A DNA stretch of 19,502 nucleotides, taken from contig CAZSAA010000013.1 of NCBI GenBank assembly GCA_964604915.1, positions 1-19,502 on the forward strand. Reading direction: 5' to 3'. The position numbers and the translations under genes were made by a program. Shown piece by piece: positions 8,161 to 14,166 of this stretch. The stretch is from CAZSAA01 sp964604915. GTDB lineage: Bacteria > Patescibacteriota > Patescibacteriia > Patescibacteriales > UBA12465. Below the pieces are notes generated by a model. It was not told the origin of the DNA. It did not search any database and was given only the letters and a program-made list of their open reading frames with translations. Numbering within the stretch: position 1 is the stretch's first letter; every line of letters starts with the position of its first letter.

Positions 8161-8436
8161 ATGGAAACCATCGAACAAAGACTAGGGAAGATAGAGGAGA
8201 GGAATGTTAAAGTGGAAGGCGATAAGGCCTGGGAAACCAGCTGGACTCGCCGGCTATTGCTGGCGCTATTTACCTATTTAGCTATCTGGACTTATCTATG
8301 GGCGATTGACGTGCGCCAGGCTTGGCTTAGCGCAGTCGTACCGGCAATAGGGTTCATGCTATCTACCTTGACGATGCCATGGTTCAAGAAGATGTGGCTA
8401 GGCAACAAGGAAAAGACTAAAGACAAAAAGATATGA
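8161..8436 (+). CDS. Small two-helix membrane protein
   Basis: A 91-residue protein with a charged N-terminal helix (residues 1-30), two hydrophobic segments (about 32-49 and 54-72) and a lysine-rich tail (82-91), which predicts both ends in the cytoplasm. No known domain is recognised. It starts 10 bases after the preceding gene and its stop overlaps the ATG of the DUF84 gene by four bases (ATGA at 8433), a strong sign of translational coupling. It may anchor or dock a partner at the membrane; that is inference. Confidence 0.75.
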   Translation: METIEQRLGKIEERNVKVEGDKAWETSWTRRLLLALFTYLAIWTYLWAIDVRQAWLSAVVPAIGFMLSTLTMPWFKKMWLGNKEKTKDKKI

Positions 8437-8954
8437 AGATAACGATAGGTAGTAAGAATCCGGCCAAGATAGCCGCGGTAGCCGGATTAATGGAGGATTA
8501 TCCGGGATTTAAAGGTGCCTCTTTCTCCGGCGTTGACGTCCCTTCGGGCGTCAGTGAGCAACCAAAGACCCTGGAAGAAACCATAACCGGCGCGATGAAT
8601 CGAGCCAGACAGTCTTTTGTCGATTGCGATTATAGCTTCGGTCTCGAGTCAGGTCTGATGCCCGTGCCGCATACCAAGACCGGTTATATGGATTTCACGG
8701 CCTGTGCCATCTTTGACGGTCAGCAATATCATCTCGGCTTGTCATCAGCTTGGGAAGCGCCAGCAGAAGTATCCCGGTATATGCTCGAGGAGGGATTAGA
8801 TATGAACCAAGCGGCGTATAAGGCCGGTCTTACCGATAACCCGAAAGTGGGAAGCGCTGAGGGGCTGGTATCGATAGTGACCAAAGGCCGTACCGATAGA
8901 AAGCGCTATGCCCAGGAAGCGATCCGGATGGCCATGATTCATATAGATAACTAA
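8433..8954 (+). CDS. DUF84-family NTPase (inosine/xanthosine triphosphatase, YjjX-like)
   Basis: A 173-residue protein of the DUF84 family, whose E. coli member YjjX hydrolyses ITP and XTP and so keeps deaminated purines out of nucleic acids. Family signatures are GSKNPAK at residues 6-12 (phosphate loop), the VPSGVSEQP stretch followed by GAMNRARQ, and FGLESGL at 69-75. Length is normal. The ATG overlaps the stop of the membrane-protein gene by four bases. It heads a run of nucleotide-processing genes that extends to 10768. Confidence 0.85.
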   Translation: MKITIGSKNPAKIAAVAGLMEDYPGFKGASFSGVDVPSGVSEQPKTLEETITGAMNRARQSFVDCDYSFGLESGLMPVPHTKTGYMDFTACAIFDGQQYHLGLSSAWEAPAEVSRYMLEEGLDMNQAAYKAGLTDNPKVGSAEGLVSIVTKGRTDRKRYAQEAIRMAMIHIDN

Positions 8955-8995
8955 ACGGGTGCTAATGAAGCTAGGTATTATATTAGTTCCCCCTA

Positions 8996-9136
8996 ATGAT
9001 TATTGTAGGCGACTTGCAGAGGATAAAGATATATGCGGAGAAAGGTTTTCAGATCGAACAGGCGATACCGGCTGATGTCTGGGGCGCCTATGAAGAGCTC
9101 GTGGCTATGGGCTATACCAAATATTTGATAGAATAG
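8996..9136 (+). CDS. Small ORF of 46 residues, unknown
   Basis: ATG at 8996 opens a frame of 46 codons ending in TAG at 9134-9136. The translation begins MIIVGDLQRIKIYAEKGFQ and ends GYTKYLIE; it is protein-like (balanced charge, amphipathic helices, codon use resembling its neighbours) and fills the gap between the DUF84 and Nudix genes. No domain is recognised. It could be a genuine small protein or the surviving end of a longer decayed gene. No ribosome-binding site is evident. Confidence 0.5.
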   Translation: MIIVGDLQRIKIYAEKGFQIEQAIPADVWGAYEELVAMGYTKYLIE

Positions 9137-9166
9137 ATAAAGGAGGATAATCCTAAACTACATACT

Positions 9167-9647
9167 ATGAAAGAACTGCCGCCAGAAGAATACTATCGCT
9201 CGTTACCCAAGAAAAGGGTGGCCTCTGGCGCCGTGTTCCGTAATGAGGCGGGCGACCTGCTCATCCTTCATAAGGACTATGGCGACCATGGCTGGAACCT
9301 GCCGGGTGGAGTTACGGAACCAAGTGAATCTCCCGCCATTGGCCTAGCGCGAGAGATCAGGGAAGAGATCGGTTTACAGAAATTCATTTTCCGTTTTTTG
9401 GGGGGTGGATTATAAGATGGCTAGCGGCGACGTGGATAACGAATCCGTCCAATTCATTTTCGATGGTGGCACTTTGAGCCAGGAGGAAATCGAGCGGATA
9501 ACCCTGAGCGAAGAGCATTCGGAATTCGCTTTCCGGCCGATTGAGGAGGCTTTGCCTTTCCTTAGTCATAACCTATCCAAGTGCCTAAAGGCCCTTTTTG
9601 CAGAAGGACGGGAGGGCGTGTATCTGGAAAACGGAGAAATAATATAG
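9167..9647 (+). pseudogene. Nudix hydrolase, frameshifted at a T6G6 run
   Basis: Two frames together encode one Nudix protein of about 159 residues. The first (9167-9415) holds a perfect Nudix box, GX5EX7REUXEEXGU at residues 48-70 (Glu54, Arg62-Glu63, Glu66-Glu67). The second (from about 9405 to 9647) continues with VDYKMASGDVDNESVQFIF and a normal C-terminal half. The switch falls at TTTTTTGGGGGG (9394-9405): one base fewer restores the frame. It is either a homopolymer error, a true mutation, or a slippery site. AAAGGAGG sits 20 bases before the ATG. The ASCH gene starts four bases after the stop, so it belongs to the operon. Substrate unknown. Confidence 0.85.
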
Positions 9648-9651
9648 AGGT

Positions 9652-9981
9652 ATGGATAAGACGATGAAATTCCAATCGGACTTAGTAGCTGATATAATCG
9701 GAGGGAGGAAGACCTGTACTTTTCGCCTTTTCGATGATAAGGACTTGGCTGAGGGGGATGTTGTCCGGATGGTTGATAAAGGTAATGGCCAATATTTCGG
9801 TTTGGCTCGATTGATTTCAGTTACAGAAAAGGCATTGCAAGATCTCGGGGAAGATGATTTCATCGGTCATTCCCCCTATCGTAGTCAAGCAGAGATGATA
9901 GCGGGGTTCCGGACATATTACGGCGATCTTGTCGGCGTGGATACGATGGCCAAGATTATCCGTTTCAAAATGATAAGTTAG
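9652..9981 (+). CDS. ASCH-domain protein
   Basis: A 109-residue protein consisting of one ASCH domain, a beta-barrel related to PUA that binds RNA or modified nucleosides. Typical features are LVADIIGGRKTCTFRLFDD near the N-terminus, the KDLAEGDVV turn, GLARLISVTEKAL, GHSPYRSQAEM, and the closing strand MAKIIRFKMI. Some ASCH proteins (E. coli YqfB) are amidohydrolases acting on N4-acetylcytidine, which would suit the nucleotide-cleaning neighbourhood, but this cannot be assigned from sequence. It lies four bases after the Nudix frame and nine before the MazG-like gene. An in-frame ATG at 9664 is an alternative start. Confidence 0.85.
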   Translation: MDKTMKFQSDLVADIIGGRKTCTFRLFDDKDLAEGDVVRMVDKGNGQYFGLARLISVTEKALQDLGEDDFIGHSPYRSQAEMIAGFRTYYGDLVGVDTMAKIIRFKMIS

Positions 9982-9990
9982 AATAATCAT

Positions 9991-10293
9991 ATGAAATATG
10001 ACAAGCTAATCCGGGATAACATCCCGGAAATAATCAGCCAGAAGGGCGGACGAGCGGTCACCCATGTCGCTAGCGAAGAAGAATATCGCCAGAAACTCAT
10101 CGCCAAATTACGGGAAGAGACGGAAGAATTCGCCCAAAGCGAGAGCATCGAGGAGATGGCGGACATCCTGGAGGTAATCGATGCTATAATATTATACAAA
10201 GGTTTTGGCCGAAATGAACTGCAAACGATAAAAGAGGCTAAAGCGCAAGAGCGCGGCCGGTTTGAGAAGCGGATAATATTAGAAGAGTCTTGA
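9991..10293 (+). CDS. MazG-like all-alpha NTP pyrophosphatase (COG4997)
   Basis: A 100-residue helical protein of the small MazG/phosphoribosyl-ATP pyrophosphohydrolase-like group annotated as house-cleaning non-canonical NTP pyrophosphatase. It opens with the family motif YDKLIRDNIPEII, and the metal-binding pattern is visible as EETEEF and EEMADILEVIDA, which supply the acidic E-x-x-E and E-x-x-D residues. Length is normal for the stand-alone group. It is packed between the ASCH gene and the MTH1-like gene, one base from the latter, so shared expression is likely. Confidence 0.85.
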   Translation: MKYDKLIRDNIPEIISQKGGRAVTHVASEEEYRQKLIAKLREETEEFAQSESIEEMADILEVIDAIILYKGFGRNELQTIKEAKAQERGRFEKRIILEES

Positions 10294-10294
10294 T

Positions 10295-10768
10295 ATGGAT
10301 AACCTTATTACCACCCTTTGCTTGGTGGTGGAAGAAGACAAGGTGTTGCTAGGAATGAAGAAGCGTGGCTTTGGAGCCGGGCGATGGAACGGTTTCGGCG
10401 GTAAGCTCAAGGATGGTGAGAGCATCTGGAATGCGGCTTTGCGCGAACTGGAAGAGGAATCCGGTTTAGTGGCAGAGGATATCGAGGAAAGAGGTATAGT
10501 TCGCTTCCATTTCGAAGGTCAGGAAAAAGTGATTGAAGTACATATATTCAAGGCATCTTCTTTTTCGGGGGAGCCAAGGGAAAGCGAAGAGATGAGCCCG
10601 AGCTGGTTTTCCCTTGATGCGATTCCTTTCGAAATGATGTGGCCGTCTGATCATTTATGGTTCCCCATATTCCTTTCCGGTCAGCGTTTTGTTGGTGAAG
10701 TGCATTTCGATCAGGATGGACAGCGCACGATAGCTTATGAATTCCGGGAAATCCCGAGTGATAACTAA
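10295..10768 (+). CDS. MTH1-like Nudix hydrolase (oxidised purine dNTP diphosphatase)
   Basis: A 157-residue Nudix protein remarkably close to animal MTH1 (NUDT1), which removes 8-oxo-dGTP and 2-hydroxy-dATP. The region before the Nudix box (residues 17-37, through MKKRGFGAGRWNGFGGK) matches my recollection of human MTH1 essentially residue for residue and keeps the base-recognising Asn (Asn32, human Asn33). The Nudix box is complete (Gly36, Glu42, Arg50-Glu51, Glu54-Glu55). Near the C-terminal half PFEMMWPSDHLWFP parallels the human MWPDD segment, but the first aspartate (human Asp119) is Ser118 here while the second is kept (Asp119). Substrate preference may therefore differ. It is tightly linked to its neighbours. 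Confidence 0.92.
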   Translation: MDNLITTLCLVVEEDKVLLGMKKRGFGAGRWNGFGGKLKDGESIWNAALRELEEESGLVAEDIEERGIVRFHFEGQEKVIEVHIFKASSFSGEPRESEEMSPSWFSLDAIPFEMMWPSDHLWFPIFLSGQRFVGEVHFDQDGQRTIAYEFREIPSDN

Positions 10769-10774
10769 AAAACT

Positions 10775-11626
10775 ATGTCAGTTTCCTTCCAATGGCTAAG
10801 TGCTAAGAACCGGGCGATCGTGATAATCGGCCTGATTATCATGATGGTCTGTTTATATATCTGTATATTTAACCGGAACTTTTCTTTTGTCGTCCCAGGT
10901 GCTCGTAATTTGATAACATACCGTGTTTCTGGCGGCACGGTATATTATTCTGTCACTGGCTTCGGTGTCTGGCAAGAAGTCGAAGGCGCTGATTCGCGTT
11001 CGCTTGAGGTGATAAGCGACAATTATATATCGGATAAGCACGGGGTATATTTCTGTTTTGAAGACGGCTGCCATCTCTTTAGCGAGGATAGGGAAGGGTT
11101 CTCTCTCATTGATTTTGACGCCGCCATAGATTCTGACGCGCTGTACTATCGCGGTCAGGCAGCCGGAGAGGTATTGGGCAAAGTTAGACATTTTGAAGAA
11201 AGCGGCCAGGAATATTTCGTTGATGATGCTCATGTCTGGGTAAAGGTAGTCAGGCGCCAGGATTGTCGAGAGACACTATCACTCCTTGAGAATCTGGATC
11301 CGAGCGAGACAGAATGGTTCCTTATCAGCTCCAAATATGCCCTTGTTTCGGATGATCATGATTTTTTCTATATATATCGCACCATTGATTGTGGGGGAGA
11401 GCTTTTTGATTCCTGGCAGTCGGTAGAGTTCTTGTCTGCCGAGGAAACCAGGAAAGTGGTGCATGATAGTTCTGGAAATTTTCGATTCGTGCTCAAGGAT
11501 AGCGAAGACGTGATATTTAGCCAAGGAAAGCTGAAGATAGGGTTTGTCTCAAATAAAGCGCGTCGCACTATCTTAGCGATGCCGGGTGAAGTAGTCGTCT
11601 GGGATCAGCCGCTCTTGCTTGAATGA
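10775..11626 (+). CDS. Membrane-anchored protein with DKNYY-like repeats
   Basis: A 283-residue protein with one N-terminal hydrophobic helix (about residues 14-32) preceded by Lys-Asn-Arg, suggesting a membrane anchor with the rest outside. The body has repeated short beta-type motifs such as ISDKHGVYFCFEDGCHLF, DSDALYYRGQ and VDDAHVWVKV, reminiscent of the DKNYY family (a surface-protein domain of unknown function). The match is by pattern only. Two Cys pairs may form disulphides. It starts six bases after the MTH1-like gene and ends the operon; the link to nucleotide metabolism is unclear. Confidence 0.65.
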   Translation: MSVSFQWLSAKNRAIVIIGLIIMMVCLYICIFNRNFSFVVPGARNLITYRVSGGTVYYSVTGFGVWQEVEGADSRSLEVISDNYISDKHGVYFCFEDGCHLFSEDREGFSLIDFDAAIDSDALYYRGQAAGEVLGKVRHFEESGQEYFVDDAHVWVKVVRRQDCRETLSLLENLDPSETEWFLISSKYALVSDDHDFFYIYRTIDCGGELFDSWQSVEFLSAEETRKVVHDSSGNFRFVLKDSEDVIFSQGKLKIGFVSNKARRTILAMPGEVVVWDQPLLLE

Positions 11627-11700
11627 GGATTTTTTAATAATATTGTCCTAAAGGCAGTTTTCGGTTGAATTATATTAATGTTAGATAAAATAAGGTTATA

Positions 11701-11727
11701 TTGATTTATTATTTTATAAGATATAAT
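11701..11727 (+). promoter_or_regulatory. Promoter of the second ATPase gene
   Basis: A perfect -10 box TATAAT (11722-11727) lies in very AT-rich DNA. The best -35 is TTGATT (11701-11706), with a short 15-base spacer. Transcription would start near 11734, inside the first arm of the inverted repeat that begins at 11728, so a repressor bound there would block this promoter. Confidence 0.5.
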
Positions 11728-11769
11728 ATGTATATATGATAAAATATCAATAAATTATCATATATACAT
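11728..11769. repeat. 15-bp perfect inverted repeat between promoter and start codon
   Basis: The arms at 11728-11742 and 11755-11769 are exact inverted copies (core TGTATATATGATAA) around 12 bases. A nested pair TGATA/TATCA (11737-11741/11745-11749) adds another half-site. It lies immediately after the -10 box and ends seven bases before the ATG at 11777. It could be an operator for a dimeric repressor, or form a hairpin at the 5' end of the mRNA. No ribosome-binding site is visible in the remaining seven bases. Confidence 0.8.
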
Positions 11770-11776
11770 TAATTAT

Positions 11777-13087
11777 ATGAAAAATAATGACCTATTAGGC
11801 ATCCTAAGAGATTGGAATTTTTGGGAAAAAGATTTGAACTCAGGCGTCGATAGGGACACCTATTTAGACGTGCTTAGTAAGATGCTTCCGAGCCAACAAG
11901 TAAAGATAATCACGGGAGCGAGACGAAGCGGAAAATCCTTTATAATGCGGCAGCTAGCCAAGTATCTGATGGCTTCTGGTGTAGATAAGAAGAATATCCT
12001 TATTGTAAATTTTGAAGATCCCGGTTTCGTTAATTTGGATACTAAGTTGCTTCAGCAGATATTTGAAACTTACTTAGAGACCCAGTCTCCTAAAGGAGAG
12101 ATATACATTTTTTTAGATGAGGTGCAAGAAGTTCCTAGGTGGGAGAAGTGGGTCAGAATGATGCAAGAATTAGATAAAGCCAATATGGTTATCTCTGGCT
12201 CTAATTCAAAGCTCCTGGGCGGTGAATTAGCCACGGTTTTGACTGGCCGGCATCTTGATGTGGTGGTCATGCCCTTATCATTCATAGAATTCTTGAAGTT
12301 TAGAGATTTGGAGATCAAGAATGATTCAACCTTGATAAGCAAGGACTTAGAGGCGAGAAAGCTCTTGAAGGAGTTTTTGGAACTCGGCTCTTTCCCGGTA
12401 GTCGTGTTAGAAGAAGAAAAAAAGAAAGAGGCATTGCTCAATTACTATGAGGATACGGTTAATAGGGATTTGATAAAGCGGTATAAGATAAGGAAGGCCG
12501 AAGAACTGAGGAGCCTTATAAAATTTTATCTAAGCAACATATCGTCGCCGATAACCTTTACCTCTTCCGGGAAATTCCTAAAGATATCCGCTGAAACCAC
12601 GGAGCGGTTCTCATCTTATCTGGAGGCCTCCTACCTGATATTTTTTCTAAAGCGTTTTTCCTATAAATTCAAGGAGCAAGCAAAGAGTCCCAGGAAAGTC
12701 TATGCTGTAGACACGGGCGTAGCTAATACCATCGGTTTTCGCTTCAGTCCCAATCTAGGTAGGTTGGCGGAGAATGCGGTATTTTTGGAGTTGAAAAGGA
12801 GGACGCACCTCAATCCATTTCTAGAGATATATTATTGGAAGAGTCTGGCTGATGAAGAAGTTGACTTTGTAATTAAGGAAAACACCAAGATTAAGGAGCT
12901 AATTCAAGTCTGCTGGGATATAAACGACATAAATATCAAGAAGCGAGAGACTAAAGCGTTGCTCAAGGCCATGCAGGAATTCAAGTTGGGGAAAGGACTG
13001 ATAATAACCGAAGATTATGAGGGCGAAGAGGAAATAGGCAGAAAGAAGATCCGATATGTAAGGCTTCGAGACTGGTTATCCATATGA
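11777..13087 (+). CDS. AAA ATPase with DUF4143 domain, second copy
   Basis: A 436-residue ATPase of the same broad family as the gene at 6000-7178 but clearly divergent from it. Walker A is GARRSGKS (47-54), Walker B IYIFLDEVQ (109-117), sensor ISGSNSKLL (139-147). The C-terminal part contains LAENAVFLELKRR and EEVDFVI followed by ELIQVCWDI; where the first copy has Glu-x-Lys, this one has Gln-Val-Cys, so any nuclease-like centre is incomplete, as in many members of this sub-branch. It has its own promoter with an inverted repeat. Its TGA stop overlaps the ATG of the GrpB gene (ATGA at 13084), showing translational coupling. Confidence 0.9.
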   Translation: MKNNDLLGILRDWNFWEKDLNSGVDRDTYLDVLSKMLPSQQVKIITGARRSGKSFIMRQLAKYLMASGVDKKNILIVNFEDPGFVNLDTKLLQQIFETYLETQSPKGEIYIFLDEVQEVPRWEKWVRMMQELDKANMVISGSNSKLLGGELATVLTGRHLDVVVMPLSFIEFLKFRDLEIKNDSTLISKDLEARKLLKEFLELGSFPVVVLEEEKKKEALLNYYEDTVNRDLIKRYKIRKAEELRSLIKFYLSNISSPITFTSSGKFLKISAETTERFSSYLEASYLIFFLKRFSYKFKEQAKSPRKVYAVDTGVANTIGFRFSPNLGRLAENAVFLELKRRTHLNPFLEIYYWKSLADEEVDFVIKENTKIKELIQVCWDINDINIKKRETKALLKAMQEFKLGKGLIITEDYEGEEEIGRKKIRYVRLRDWLSI

Positions 13088-13599
13088 AACAGCATCGCCC
13101 GTACAAGCTAGTAGAATATGATCCAGCTTGGCCGCAACAATTTGAAGCTAAGAAGAAATTGATTATTAGCGCACTTGGACAGAATATTTTAGGCATTTTT
13201 CATATTGGTAGCACTTCAATCCCCGGAATGGTTGCCAAGCCACAGATCGATATTATGGTAGTGGTGTTTGATTTGCAGCCAGTTCGAGACCAATCAACTG
13301 AAATGGCAAAATGCGGCTTTACGCCTCGGGGTGACTACACGGGAATAGGTGAAGAATATTTTACCGAAGATGATGAGGCTAAGCAAAGGTTATCTAGTGT
13401 CCATGTATTACCAGTCGGCCATCCGCAAATTAATAAAATCCTAACTTTCAGGGATCATCTACTAAACGATAAGGAAGATAGAGAGTTATATATTTCCGTA
13501 AAAAGAGGCTTATATAAAAAGTATGCCAATAATTATCACGAATACGATGCGGGAAAGAAAGGTGTTATTGCCGAAATCGAGAGCAGGATTCGTGCATAA
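13084..13599 (+). CDS. GrpB/UPF0157-family nucleotidyltransferase-fold protein
   Basis: A 171-residue protein of the GrpB (UPF0157) family, which has a nucleotidyltransferase fold related to minimal nucleotidyltransferases. Signatures are LVEYDPAWPQQFE near the start, the HIGSTSIPGM loop (residues 40-49, corresponding to the GS motif), KPQIDIMV (52-59) and the C-terminal FRDHLLNDKEDRELY segment. Some relatives are fused to dephospho-CoA kinase; the activity of the stand-alone form is not established. Its start overlaps the ATPase stop by four bases. Confidence 0.88.
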   Translation: MKQHRPYKLVEYDPAWPQQFEAKKKLIISALGQNILGIFHIGSTSIPGMVAKPQIDIMVVVFDLQPVRDQSTEMAKCGFTPRGDYTGIGEEYFTEDDEAKQRLSSVHVLPVGHPQINKILTFRDHLLNDKEDRELYISVKRGLYKKYANNYHEYDAGKKGVIAEIESRIRA

Positions 13600-13638
13600 T
13601 GGCGGAAAAATTATAAAATACTACAAGGAGATATGAAT

Positions 13639-14109
13639 ATGGCGGGATTCGACAAAGATCAATATTTTGTCGCAGTTAAGCTCTTTCTGGAAGATGGTAG
13701 GGGCAATCTTTTGATAACCAAGGATCGCTTCGGCGATTGGGATATTCCGGGGGGTCGTTTGCGAGAAATTGATTTTTCTGTGCCCCTGGAAGATGTGATT
13801 CAACGCAAAGTCCAAGAGGAGTTGGGAAAAAATTTGCGTTATGTTCTGGGCGAGCCGGTAGTTTTTATGCGCCATGAACGCAATGAAATGTTGACTTCTG
13901 GTGATAGGCAGAGGCGGCGGATTTTCGCCATCGGCTATCGGGCTGATATGACTGGCGGCGAAATATCTTTAGGAAAGAATCATGAAGCAATGGAATGGGT
14001 GCCAATTGAAGATTTCTGCCCCGAAGAGAAATTCTCTGGCGGCTGGCTTAAGGGTGTTCAGGAGTATCTGGGTATACGCCGGAGACAAACAGCGATGAAA
14101 GTGCGGTAG
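13639..14109 (+). CDS. Divergent Nudix-fold protein with degenerate Nudix box
   Basis: A 156-residue Nudix-family protein. I choose the ATG at 13639 because AAGGAG (13625-13630) is eight bases upstream; the ATG at 13633 would be only two bases away. The fold is recognisable from KLFLEDGRGNLLITKD, GDWDIPGG and EWVPIEDF. The Nudix box is altered: there is extra sequence between the glycine and the helix, and the helix reads Arg56-Lys57-Val-Gln-Glu60-Glu61-Leu-Gly, so the usual first Glu of RE is Lys, while the paired Glu are kept. Activity may be weakened or changed. It follows the GrpB gene after a 39-base gap. Confidence 0.8.
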   Translation: MAGFDKDQYFVAVKLFLEDGRGNLLITKDRFGDWDIPGGRLREIDFSVPLEDVIQRKVQEELGKNLRYVLGEPVVFMRHERNEMLTSGDRQRRRIFAIGYRADMTGGEISLGKNHEAMEWVPIEDFCPEEKFSGGWLKGVQEYLGIRRRQTAMKVR

Positions 14110-14166
14110 CCCTTGCTTAGCTGGACAAATTGCCATAATATTGACTAGCAGTAATCAAGTAATTAT

